A DNA stretch of 64,000 nt from Marinilabiliales bacterium (GTDB lineage: Bacteria > Bacteroidota > Bacteroidia > Bacteroidales > SZUA-534): assembly GCA_003512955.1 (NCBI GenBank), contig DOTG01000014.1:1-64000 (forward strand). The letters run 5' to 3'. The position numbers and the translations under genes were made by a program. Below the pieces are notes generated by a model. The model was not told where the DNA came from. It searched no databases and worked only from the letters and a program-made list of their open reading frames with translations. Positions 9,030 through 18,735 of this stretch are shown here, piece by piece (within the stretch, counting starts at the first letter, position 1; each line of letters begins with the position of its first letter).

Positions 9030-10394
9030 TTATATTGATTCAACTAATCTGAATGCTAATCCAGCTTTTATCAGGACTTTGCTGCTTAGGTAAGGATTCC
9101 CAATCATCCATCCATCTGTTTTATAACCAATGGTCAATCGGGATGAAAAACCTCTCCCAAGATTATAATTGCCTTGTAATTCAATGTTTCCGCCAAATTT
9201 ACCTGTTTTATCAAAGTAACTTTGATTTTCAGGCTGCGACCAAACATTAAGGGAGCCTCCCAACAAAATTTTCTTATTATGAAATGGACTGATTTCAAAA
9301 ATTCCATATTGTAATCCCAGATAACTCTTTTGCATATTCTGGTAGGTATGTAAAGCAAATAATTGATTGGTTTGCTTTATCTTAAATGGAAGATAAAAAG
9401 CAATCTCATTTCCAAAATGGGTTGGGGTGTACTGCATAAAAAACAGAAAACTGAGGTTGCCCGACACTTTAATTTTGTTTATCATAAATATTGATGGATT
9501 GACAAGATTGAGCAACGATAAAGATTTCTGTCTCTTTAAAAAGTCCTGCCCATCTTTTGACAAGTCACTGAAGCCAATCCTGCGGTTTACCCCATCACCG
9601 TTTGGAAACGCATCGCGGTTTTGGTAAGGTTCCAAAGGGGTATACATATCATAAACCCATGCAGTTAGATCTGCTCCTGCAAAATCGCGATAGAATGGAT
9701 CCGGATCTTCATGAGGCGGGGCCAAAATTTTTACCGAATCGGATGCTGAACCGGTGGAGAATTTGAAATAGTTGTACACATACCAGGCATTATATAAATA
9801 AAGTGCGTTCTTGTAAAAACTTCGGTTATTATAAAAATCGGTCAAAACATTTGTTTGTGTCGAATGAATTTCCGATTGAACACCCGCTACATAAGAATGC
9901 AAAAGCTGCGCGGGGTTTTCATTTTTCAACCGGGAAAGTTCCTCATCAGGAATACCGTAAACTGTTCCATCCCAGCGGTGAACCAGGGAGTTACCATTAA
10001 CAGGCTTCAATCCGGTTGCTCCAAGCACTGCACAATGATATGCCTCGTGAGCCCAAACCCCAAGGGGAATGGGGAGCTCGCTCCCGTATTTTGAGAAAGC
10101 TAATCCCAAAACATACTCAAAGCTTTTTTGACCCAGTTTGCCACCTACCGTATTCTTCCTGTTTTTTATTACATGGGTAGCCGATTGGTGGATACCCCAA
10201 AAACTTAGATCGTAAAAGGTTGCCGACCATTCCGATGCTTGTACCATAGATGGATATGGGTGGTTTGGCTGCGTATTTTCCTGAAAATCGAAAAGCGTGA
10301 GGTCCATCATCAACACATACTTATCTGGTTCTTGAGTGTATCCTTTTAATGGCCAAATAAGAATCCAGATTACTGCATAAAAAAATTGCTTCAT
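9030..10394 (-). CDS. exported HExxH protein with barrel-like C-terminal half
   Basis: About 454 residues from the preferred start, which gives a compact signal peptide; in-frame ATGs at 10406 and 10421 are alternatives. A gluzincin-type zinc motif is visible as H116-E117-A-Y-H120 within WAHEAYHC. A glutamate in the later AGVQSE segment could be a third ligand, but this is a guess. The C-terminal 160 or so residues have alternating short strands with aromatic ends (for example YLGLQYGIFEISPF) that look like a small outer-membrane barrel. No named family was recognised. The gene follows the AraC-type regulator on the same strand with a 254-bp gap, so the regulator may control it. Confidence 0.6.
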   Translation of the reverse strand: MKQFFYAVIWILIWPLKGYTQEPDKYVLMMDLTLFDFQENTQPNHPYPSMVQASEWSATFYDLSFWGIHQSATHVIKNRKNTVGGKLGQKSFEYVLGLAFSKYGSELPIPLGVWAHEAYHCAVLGATGLKPVNGNSLVHRWDGTVYGIPDEELSRLKNENPAQLLHSYVAGVQSEIHSTQTNVLTDFYNNRSFYKNALYLYNAWYVYNYFKFSTGSASDSVKILAPPHEDPDPFYRDFAGADLTAWVYDMYTPLEPYQNRDAFPNGDGVNRRIGFSDLSKDGQDFLKRQKSLSLLNLVNPSIFMINKIKVSGNLSFLFFMQYTPTHFGNEIAFYLPFKIKQTNQLFALHTYQNMQKSYLGLQYGIFEISPFHNKKILLGGSLNVWSQPENQSYFDKTGKFGGNIELQGNYNLGRGFSSRLTIGYKTDGWMIGNPYLSSKVLIKAGLAFRLVESI

Positions 10395-10648
10395 AATTTT
10401 TACCATGTTTTTAACATTCATTTGATTTTGATTAGAAATTTATAAAGGTTCAAGCCTTTCACGGTGGCAATTCTCCTGATAATTTATTTCAAGAGGTTAT
10501 TTGCAGGTTTTGTGCTAGACTCCGGATGACTTGAGGATTCAAGGTTTTCTTAAAGCTCACAAATATCCAATTACCAAACTTTGCCCTCAAAATTTTAAGC
10601 GTGCAAAAGTATCCGGAAATACAACCCGGATCGTCTGATCCGGGAAAG

Positions 10649-11842
10649 TCAGACCAAATTTTGTAACCTCTTTTTGTATTCTGAAGGGGTTAATCCGGTC
10701 ATTTTTTTAAATACCGAATTAAAGGTTGCCTTTGAATTGAACCCGGCTTCGTAAGCCAAAGCAAGAACAGTGAGATTGTTTTGAGCAGCATCTGCTAACT
10801 TGAGTTTTACTTCTTGTACCCGGTATTCGTTTATAAAATCGAAAAAGTTTTTCCCTGTTTTCTCATTTATTATTTGTGACAAATGGTGTTTTGACAACTG
10901 CACCATTTCAGCCAACTGGTAAATAGATAGTTCCGGATCTAGATAGGGTTTTTTCATATTCATGTATGATAGCAAATTGTTGTAATGGTCCCCTGCCAGA
11001 GCCTCACTTAACCCCGACCGGGAATATTTCGCCCCTGAATCCAGATCGGGTAAAATCTGAACCGGCTCTGTTTGCTCCTGCGAGACAGTTTTTTCGTGGA
11101 TGGGCTCCATCCATTTGTTTTCAAAGATTACAGATTGCGAGGCCGCTTTATAGGCAATCCAATAAATTAATAAAACCACCAACGCGTAGTTGTAATGATA
11201 AAAATCGGTGAGAACGGGGAGTTGGTTTTTTCTTCCATAAAATGTGACTGCAGAAAGCATCAAAATCCCTAAAACGGCATACACAAAATTTCGCAACCAG
11301 TCCAGCCGCGTTTTTGAAATATCGGCATAAATATTTTTGATTCTTCTACGGTGATTCCGCAGATAAACCAACGCAGCTATTAAATAAAAAAGAATAATAA
11401 AAATGCTCAGTTGATTCAAAAAACCAAAATCGTCTTTACATGCCACCTCAAAATCCCCAAAATATAACCGCTTTTCGGCGGCTGTCTTTAAAAACCACGG
11501 CCCCAACATGCTTATATAAATACCAAACGGGATAAAATGGACCAAATCGGTTAACCGGAATGTATTGTTATTCGAACTTATTTTTAATGTAAAAAGATAA
11601 ACAAGCGGTCCAAAAAGAGACGGTGTAAGCCATGAAATTCTCCCTAGATGCGGGTTTTGAAGGAAGAAATCACGGGTATCAAAAGCATTTAATACGGCCT
11701 GAAAAGAGACCACCATCAGCAAAACACTCAAATAAATATTGGCAGAATGGTGATTCTTGCGGAATACCAGAAACAGGCTTATCGCGACAGCATTTAAAAG
11801 GCCTGCAATGGTAAAAAACTGAAATAGGTTTATAGCATCCAT
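10649..11842 (-). CDS. AraC-family regulator with N-terminal membrane domain
   Basis: A 397-residue protein. The first 230 residues hold about six or seven hydrophobic segments, and the last 105 or so form an AraC/XylS DNA-binding domain with two helix-turn-helix units (YQLAEMVQLSKHHLSQIINE and a second unit ending GLTPSEYKKR). Membrane-bound AraC regulators of this layout are common in Bacteroidota and are thought to couple an envelope or small-molecule signal to nearby genes. The downstream minus-strand neighbour (HExxH protein) is the natural candidate target. The signal is unknown. Confidence 0.85.
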   Translation of the reverse strand: MDAINLFQFFTIAGLLNAVAISLFLVFRKNHHSANIYLSVLLMVVSFQAVLNAFDTRDFFLQNPHLGRISWLTPSLFGPLVYLFTLKISSNNNTFRLTDLVHFIPFGIYISMLGPWFLKTAAEKRLYFGDFEVACKDDFGFLNQLSIFIILFYLIAALVYLRNHRRRIKNIYADISKTRLDWLRNFVYAVLGILMLSAVTFYGRKNQLPVLTDFYHYNYALVVLLIYWIAYKAASQSVIFENKWMEPIHEKTVSQEQTEPVQILPDLDSGAKYSRSGLSEALAGDHYNNLLSYMNMKKPYLDPELSIYQLAEMVQLSKHHLSQIINEKTGKNFFDFINEYRVQEVKLKLADAAQNNLTVLALAYEAGFNSKATFNSVFKKMTGLTPSEYKKRLQNLV

Positions 11843-12306
11843 TCTTTTTTAAAGTGTTTCATGTTCAATTTTCACATTTTTCCTATATCCGTTAAGTGTT
11901 GCCCAGTTTTTTAAATGAGGTTTATGCACTATTTCAGACGCTTTTTTGGCGAGCCGGGGTGCAACTAAATTACTCATCTTGTTAATTTTACGACACTTAT
12001 TTCGGAATCAGGGTATTTCTGTAATCAATTTATTTTAATGTATTTTTAACAATTCCAATCTGCGCCAAATTTCATATTCTTTATAAGATATTGCTAACAT
12101 TTGATTTATTTTATTGTTTCAGCAGGGGACTTCAACCCTTGAAAAGAAACAAATGGGCATGCCTTTTTAATAAAAATTGATTTGATAATCAACATAATAT
12201 GTATTTATAACAGGAATTCCGGGATTACCACGTGTGGGATGATTACCGGAGATTCAATAAAAAAACAATGCCACACTTTTTGATGGTATCATTAAAAGAC
12301 AGAAAA
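11843..12306. other. gene-free divergent region between AraC regulator and PAS kinase
   Basis: About 460 bp, AT-rich, lying between divergent genes and so expected to hold both promoters. An open frame starting at GTG 12232 runs into the kinase but is taken as untranslated leader, because the ATG at 12307 gives a more usual N-terminus. No clear −7 box, repeat or RNA gene was found. Confidence 0.55.
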
Positions 12307-15300
12307 ATGGGAATAAACAAGGATATAGTAAATGAGTTTTTAAATCAGTTGGAGAATAACTCCAAGATACATCTCAATGCACCTGTTTCCGGACGGAATG
12401 ATATGAACCAGGTTTTGATGGATATCAGATTCTATCAGCAAAGTTTTAATTGCTTTACTCAATTAACCAAGCTATTATCCAACCCAGAACTCTCATCCGA
12501 CCAAAAGCTGCAATCCATTGTGGAGCTACTGGGCAACAGTTTTGCAGACAGTTTAAAAACCCATGCTCAGATTTTAATCAAAGGGAAAATATTCAAAACT
12601 ATTGGATTCGAGACTTTTGAGAAGGTGTTTAGCCATGAAATAAAGGTGGGAGGCGAATACACCGATAAAATTGGAATCGGTTTTCAAACTAAAAATGGAT
12701 TGTCCTATTACCCCTCAAATAACCTCATTCAAGATTTTGTTGAAAACGTTGCTAATAATATTGTGAACCTTATTACATCGGACAAAACAGGAAATGAACT
12801 CAAAGAACGGCAGAAAAAAACTGTGGCCAATGATGAGAAGTACAAATTGTTGGTTTCTCAAATGAAACAAGGATTTGTGTTGTTAGAAAGAGTTACTGAT
12901 GAATCAGGGAAAACAGTTACTTATTGGTTTAAAGAATTGAACGAAGCTTTTACAACTTTAACGGGTTTAAACAGAGAAAAAGTAATACACAAACAATTTA
13001 CCGAATTAACTGAAATTGATAATGATTATTGGGTAAAGCAACTTGGCAATATTTTTATAACTGATAACCCTTTTGAGTTTGAATATTTTTCCAATAAATC
13101 GGGGAGGCATTTATCGTTATATATTTATTCGCCTAACGTTGGGCAAATTGCTGTAATAATCACCGACATCAACGACCGGGTGAAGACCGAACACGCCATT
13201 CATAAAAACGAGGAACACTATAAAACGCTATTTGAAAACAACCAGACCATTATGTTTATCATCGATCCGGAAAATGCTTCCATCGTGGATGTTAATCCGG
13301 CAGCTGAGCGTTTCTATGGATGGACACGTGAAGAGATGAAAAACATGAAAATTCATCAAATAAACGTGTTAGCTCCCGATGAAATTAAAATTCAATTGGA
13401 GCTTGCCGAACAAGAAAAGAAAAACCACTTCTTTTTTAAACACCGGACAAAATTAAATAAAATAATTGATGTACAGGTGTTTAGTGGCCCAATCGTTATT
13501 AGGGATCATACTTTTTTATATTCATTTATCCATGACAATACAGAAAAATTGGAGGCTGAAAAGGCATTAAAAAACAGCGAAGAAAAACACCGGAGGCTAA
13601 CAGAGACCACCAAATCAATTTTCTGGGAATTTGATCTGCCAACACAAACTTGGACCTATATTTCGCCGCAGGTAAAAAATTTATTAGGATACCCGGCGGA
13701 AAAGTGGGTCGATTTTGGTAGCTGGGCAAACCGGATTTACCATGAAGATAAAGAATCAACCATTGAATTATGTAACCGGAGTACTTCTTTGGGTGAAGAT
13801 CATGATATGGAGTACCGGTTTGTTAAAGCGGATGGTGAAGTTATCTGGATACGCGAAGAGGTAAACGTTGAGATGAGGGAAAACAAACCCGTCATTTTAA
13901 GGGGAATAATGATGGATATAACTATCCGGAAACAGGCTGAAGAAAAACTTAAAGCAAGTGAGCAAAAGTTTCACGCCCTTTTAAAAAACCTTTCTGTTGG
14001 GGTTTCTTTAATTAGCCCTGAAATGAAGGTGATTCAAACAAATCCTATGATCAATAATTGGTTCCCAAACGCAGTTTTAGGAGATAAACCCTTCTGTTAT
14101 TGCACTTTTTCAAACCCGCCGCAGAAGGAGCCTTGCACGAATTGTCCGGTAATAAAAACATTTAACGATGGTAAAACGCATGAAATTGAAAAACAAACTT
14201 TAACCAACGAAGGAGAACTGTTTTTCAGGATTGTGTCAACCCCAGTTCTTGATGAAGAGGGCAAAATAGCGGCTGTAGTTGAGATGATGGATAATATCAC
14301 GCATCGGAAATCAGCCGAAAGGGCTTTATTGGAGAGCGAGGAAAAATACAGGACCCTGTTTGAGACAATGAACCAAGGGGTTATTTATTATGATATACAT
14401 GGGGAGGTATTATCGGTAAACCCGGCGGCCCGGCAAATGTTGGGGTTAACCATCGGACAAATGAATGGTATGGATGCCATCACACCAGGATGGAACATCC
14501 TGTGCGAGGGAGGCCTTGTTTATACTGATTTTAAAAAATTTGCTGCCTATACCATTCAATCCGAAAGCTGTAATCAAAGCCATAATATTGGGGTTCATCA
14601 CCCCACAAAAGGAGAATATATATGGCTTAAAATAAATACGGTACAAGAATTTCATTCGGGGATGAACGAACCTTTCCGGTTATATTCAACACTAACCGAT
14701 GTTACCCAAAGTAAAAAAAACCAGGGACAACTAAAAATGCAAAAAGATTCGTTGGAAATCCTATTGCAAACTTTGCCAACGCCTGTATTTTATAAAAATT
14801 TGGATGGGGTTTATACCGGATGTAACAAGGCTTTTGCCGAACTCATGGGCTTATCGACAAATCAAATAGTAGGTAAGGCGCTTTACGGATTGTGCTCGAA
14901 CGAAGATGTTAGCCAATTTAGCAAGAAAGATAAAGAATTATTCGATAACCCGGGGAAACAAAAATACGAATGGATACTCACAAATGGGAAAGGTGAAGGC
15001 AGGCATGTAATTTTTGATAAAGCCACTACCGCCGATGCCCAGGGAAACATTGTTGGGCTTGTGGGTGTGATAACCGATATTACCGAACTTAAACTTGCTG
15101 AAGAAGCAAACCGACAAAATGCAGAACGCTTGAAGGCTTTGGTGCGGATTTTTGAATATGAGGCCGAAAGTATCAATAAGTTACTTGATTATGCCCTTGA
15201 CGAGGCGCTCAATTTAACATCAAGTAAATTTGGATACATCTACTTTTATGATGAGCAAACACAACTGTTTTCGCTTAACTCGTGGTCCAACAATGTAATG

Positions 15301-17496
15301 GAAGCATGTAATATAGTTGATCCAAAAAAATGCTATGAATTGGGCAGAACAGGGATTTGGGGCGATGTAGTACGGCACCGGAAAGAAATAATTATTAATG
15401 ATTTTCAATCGGATTACGTGCTTCGGAAAGGTTACCCTGAAGGACATGTCCAGATGGAGCGGTTTATGTCAATCCCGATCTTTATCCATTCCAAAATTGT
15501 TGCTGTCATTGGGCTGGCAAACAAATCCAAAGAGTACAATGAATCGGATGTAAATCAGATAAAACTTTTAATGGGTTCGGTTTGGGGGCTGGTTCAACGC
15601 AAAAAGGATAGTGAAAAAATTGCCAAACTTTCTTTTGCTGTAGAACAAAGTTCAGCTTCCATTATTATTACCGATGTTGCGGGAATCGTTGAATACGTGA
15701 ATCCAAAATTCACTCAAATTACCGGCTATTCCTATAACGAAGCCATTGGCAGCAGTACAAGGATTTTAAATTCTGGACATCATGAAAAAAGCTTATTTGA
15801 AATCTTGTGGAAAACAATCCTTTCAGGAAATGATTGGAAAGGGCATTTAGTGAACAAGAAGAAGAACGGGGATTTGTATTGGGAATCGGCCTTAATTTCG
15901 CCCATTAAAAATTCTAAAGGAGAAATAACCAACTTTTTAGCCATAAAAGATGATATAACTGACTTAAAACGGGCAGAGGAGGCCCTGCGGGAAAGTGAAC
16001 TGAAACTCCGCCGAATGATTGCCCTCTCTCCTGACGGGATATTGCTTACCGACGAAAAAGGCAAAATTATGGCCTGGAATAACTCGCTTGAAAAGATTAC
16101 ACATATTCCTGCTGAAAAAGCATTGGATTCGTCGTTACTTGATTTTCATAAAGCACTAAGCCCTATCTATAAAAAAAGAGAAACCATTGAAAAATTTAAT
16201 GCCATAGCTAACGATTTATTGACCAAGGGAGAAAGTGGTTTATTTAAACTGAATACTATTCATGAAGTAAGGATGCCGTTTGGAGATCAGAACAAATATG
16301 TCCAATTCCTGGCTTTTGTTATACCAAGCGAAAAAGGAAATATGCTTGCAAGTTTTGCCAGGGACATTACCCAGCAAAAAATGGCAGAAATTGAAGTCCA
16401 AAAATCAGAAGCCAAACTACGGGCAATTTTTAATAACTTACTCCAGTCGTTTATCATTTATTCAACTGAATTTATTGTTCAGGCTTACAATCAAGAAGCA
16501 TTTAACATAGTTAAAAAGTTTTACAACCAGGAACTATTTATTGGTAAATCCTTTTTGCACCTTTTGCCAAAGAAAGAAGAGGAACGGCATGTCACCCTTT
16601 TTAAGAAATGCTTAAAGGGAGAAGTAGTTGCCTTTGAAACAAAATTAGAAGACCCCGATGGGAAAATCTTCTGGTTCGATATGCACTATACCCCAATTGT
16701 CGATTCATCCAACAAAGTAAACGGGGTATTCTTCAATTCTATTGATATTACCGAACGTAAAAAAGCTGAAGATTCCATGAAACGGGCGTTAGAGAAAGAA
16801 AAGGAGCTTAACGATCTGAAATCACAATTTGTATCCACCGTTTCCCATGAATTCCGGACCCCGCTTTCCAACATTTTATCGAATACCCAACTTCTCCAAA
16901 GGTATCACCATCGGTGGGACGACGAAAAAATGGATATCAGTTTTCAAAGGATTATTGGTTCCGTGCACGCAATGACAGCCATGCTTGAAGATGTATCGTT
17001 ACTTAGCAAGAACCAAAGCGGCAAGCTTGTTTTCAGGCCGGAAGAGTTGGACATCAATAGTTATATAGCAGAATTGATTAACGAAGCGGAATTATCGCTT
17101 GGGTGCAATGGTTTGATTAAAAAAGTATCAACCCTTAATTATCCAAAAGTGTTCATGGACAAGGTTCTGCTGCGTCATATATTATTAAACCTGCTAACAA
17201 ATGCTTTAAAATATTCAGGAGGGCATGAACCCGTAAAATTCAGGGTTCTGCAAATTGCCGACCAGATTCAATTTATTATCGAGGATTCTGGAATCGGGAT
17301 ACCAAATGACGAAATTCCATATATATTTGAGCCATTCTTCAGGTCTTCGAATAGCGAAGGCTATAAGGGAACAGGGTTGGGCATGTCAATTGTAAAACAA
17401 TGTGTTGATATTCACAGGGGTACTGTTGAAATTGAAAGTATCCTGCATAAAGGGACTAAGATTTCAGTAACATTACCTTTTGAGGCACGTTTTTAG
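12307..17496 (+). CDS. multi-PAS sensor histidine kinase (about 9 PAS plus GAF)
   Basis: About 1729 residues. By nucleotide position: an N-terminal GAF-like domain (12.4-12.8 kb), six PAS domains (starting near 12835, 13213, 13585, 13960, 14341 and 14740), a GAF domain (15.16-15.6 kb), three more PAS domains (15.62, 16.0 and 16.4 kb), then HisKA and HATPase_c. The phospho-acceptor is H1514 in SHEFRTPL; the N box (NLLTNALKYSG), G1 (DSGIGIP) and G2 (GTGLGMS) boxes are intact. The fourth PAS carries a C-x-C-x10-C-x2-C motif that might bind metal or respond to redox. No transmembrane segment is evident, so it is probably cytosolic. The frame also allows a GTG start at 12232. A response regulator starts 24 bp downstream. 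Confidence 0.9.
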   Translation: MGINKDIVNEFLNQLENNSKIHLNAPVSGRNDMNQVLMDIRFYQQSFNCFTQLTKLLSNPELSSDQKLQSIVELLGNSFADSLKTHAQILIKGKIFKTIGFETFEKVFSHEIKVGGEYTDKIGIGFQTKNGLSYYPSNNLIQDFVENVANNIVNLITSDKTGNELKERQKKTVANDEKYKLLVSQMKQGFVLLERVTDESGKTVTYWFKELNEAFTTLTGLNREKVIHKQFTELTEIDNDYWVKQLGNIFITDNPFEFEYFSNKSGRHLSLYIYSPNVGQIAVIITDINDRVKTEHAIHKNEEHYKTLFENNQTIMFIIDPENASIVDVNPAAERFYGWTREEMKNMKIHQINVLAPDEIKIQLELAEQEKKNHFFFKHRTKLNKIIDVQVFSGPIVIRDHTFLYSFIHDNTEKLEAEKALKNSEEKHRRLTETTKSIFWEFDLPTQTWTYISPQVKNLLGYPAEKWVDFGSWANRIYHEDKESTIELCNRSTSLGEDHDMEYRFVKADGEVIWIREEVNVEMRENKPVILRGIMMDITIRKQAEEKLKASEQKFHALLKNLSVGVSLISPEMKVIQTNPMINNWFPNAVLGDKPFCYCTFSNPPQKEPCTNCPVIKTFNDGKTHEIEKQTLTNEGELFFRIVSTPVLDEEGKIAAVVEMMDNITHRKSAERALLESEEKYRTLFETMNQGVIYYDIHGEVLSVNPAARQMLGLTIGQMNGMDAITPGWNILCEGGLVYTDFKKFAAYTIQSESCNQSHNIGVHHPTKGEYIWLKINTVQEFHSGMNEPFRLYSTLTDVTQSKKNQGQLKMQKDSLEILLQTLPTPVFYKNLDGVYTGCNKAFAELMGLSTNQIVGKALYGLCSNEDVSQFSKKDKELFDNPGKQKYEWILTNGKGEGRHVIFDKATTADAQGNIVGLVGVITDITELKLAEEANRQNAERLKALVRIFEYEAESINKLLDYALDEALNLTSSKFGYIYFYDEQTQLFSLNSWSNNVMEACNIVDPKKCYELGRTGIWGDVVRHRKEIIINDFQSDYVLRKGYPEGHVQMERFMSIPIFIHSKIVAVIGLANKSKEYNESDVNQIKLLMGSVWGLVQRKKDSEKIAKLSFAVEQSSASIIITDVAGIVEYVNPKFTQITGYSYNEAIGSSTRILNSGHHEKSLFEILWKTILSGNDWKGHLVNKKKNGDLYWESALISPIKNSKGEITNFLAIKDDITDLKRAEEALRESELKLRRMIALSPDGILLTDEKGKIMAWNNSLEKITHIPAEKALDSSLLDFHKALSPIYKKRETIEKFNAIANDLLTKGESGLFKLNTIHEVRMPFGDQNKYVQFLAFVIPSEKGNMLASFARDITQQKMAEIEVQKSEAKLRAIFNNLLQSFIIYSTEFIVQAYNQEAFNIVKKFYNQELFIGKSFLHLLPKKEEERHVTLFKKCLKGEVVAFETKLEDPDGKIFWFDMHYTPIVDSSNKVNGVFFNSIDITERKKAEDSMKRALEKEKELNDLKSQFVSTVSHEFRTPLSNILSNTQLLQRYHHRWDDEKMDISFQRIIGSVHAMTAMLEDVSLLSKNQSGKLVFRPEELDINSYIAELINEAELSLGCNGLIKKVSTLNYPKVFMDKVLLRHILLNLLTNALKYSGGHEPVKFRVLQIADQIQFIIEDSGIGIPNDEIPYIFEPFFRSSNSEGYKGTGLGMSIVKQCVDIHRGTVEIESILHKGTKISVTLPFEARF

Positions 17497-17520
17497 AAAG
17501 GTTTTTTAATTTCTTTGCTG

Positions 17521-18582
17521 ATGGGTAAAAAAAGGATTCTGATCATTGAAGACGATGAACTTTTAAGAGAATCGACTTCTGCATTTCTGCAGGAGGAGGG
17601 CTATTCCGTCTTAAGTGCAGTAAATGGTATCGGAGGGATTGAAAAAGCATTAGAACACCATCCCGATCTTATTCTTTGTGATATTTCAATGCCAAAAATG
17701 AACGGGTACGAAGTTTACAAAATATTAAACGAAAATACATCTACCTGTTTCATTCCATTTATTTTCCTTTCTGCTAAAACAGAAAGGGAAGACATTCGGG
17801 CAGGGATGCAAATGGGAGCCGATGATTATATTACCAAACCGTTTGATTACGACGAGCTTTTAAAGTCCATCGAACTTAGAATACACAAACGTGAGAAACT
17901 TCTTTCGGTGGGGGAAAGCGGCTTTAAGGCAATGCTCGATAGCACAATGACAGGGACATTTATCTATAAAGACAATCAGATCACGTTTGCCAATTCGAAA
18001 CTACTTAAAATATTTGGTTTACATACTGACGAAAACTCTAATCTGGATTTCTTTGATTATATACATGTCGATGAAAAAGAAATGGTTTTGGAACGGATCC
18101 GCCGGTGTATTAAGGGAATTCAAAGTAGCTTTACTATTAATTTTAGGGCTCGCACAAAAGATGACGAGCTGCTATACCTGGAATTATACGGCAGTCTTTT
18201 TACAATTAATGGTAAAAGTGCTCTAGTTGGAAACATTATTAACATAAACGAGTATAGCTGGTTTGCAGAAAAGAGCAGTCAAGAAATTCTAATAAAATCT
18301 TCACGCCTGAAGGACTTGAATGAGGCCCAACCGTTGACAATAATTCAAAAACCGGGTGACAAAACAGCACTACCCAAAAATCCCGATTCCCTTACGAATA
18401 GAGAAATTGAGGTGCTTCAGCATATTTGCCATGGGCTCACCAATCAGGAGATTGCCGATAAACTATTTGTTAGCGTACGGACTGTTGAAACTCACCGTGG
18501 CAATATTTTAAGTAAAACAGGATTAGCAAATACCGCGGGGCTGGTCGTTTATGCCATAAAAAACAAAATATTCGAGATTTAA
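17521..18582 (+). CDS. response regulator REC-PAS-LuxR (NarL-type HTH)
   Basis: 353 residues from ATG 17521 (a TTG six bases upstream is less likely). The receiver domain (1-120) has acidic residues D11/D12, phospho-acceptor D54 in LILCDISMPKMNG, S84 and K106. A PAS domain fills about 130-240, and a LuxR/NarL helix-turn-helix ends the protein (NREIEVL, GLTNQEIADKL and VRTVETHR motifs). It is the evident partner of the PAS kinase 24 bp upstream. An extra PAS between receiver and DNA-binding domain adds a possible second input directly on the transcription factor. Targets are unknown; the adjacent chemoreceptor and hemerythrin genes are candidates. Confidence 0.9.
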   Translation: MGKKRILIIEDDELLRESTSAFLQEEGYSVLSAVNGIGGIEKALEHHPDLILCDISMPKMNGYEVYKILNENTSTCFIPFIFLSAKTEREDIRAGMQMGADDYITKPFDYDELLKSIELRIHKREKLLSVGESGFKAMLDSTMTGTFIYKDNQITFANSKLLKIFGLHTDENSNLDFFDYIHVDEKEMVLERIRRCIKGIQSSFTINFRARTKDDELLYLELYGSLFTINGKSALVGNIININEYSWFAEKSSQEILIKSSRLKDLNEAQPLTIIQKPGDKTALPKNPDSLTNREIEVLQHICHGLTNQEIADKLFVSVRTVETHRGNILSKTGLANTAGLVVYAIKNKIFEI

Positions 18583-18735
18583 CCTTGTTTCAGAAAATTG
18601 GAATAACCTCAATCATCTTCTCCGTAAAAATACTTAGTATTTAAAGTACACCTAAATTTCATGGTTTTTACGGATGTTTTATTGTTGCATTTTCAATTCC
18701 TTTGCGGGCTGAAATCCGTAGCAAAATGAATTAAA

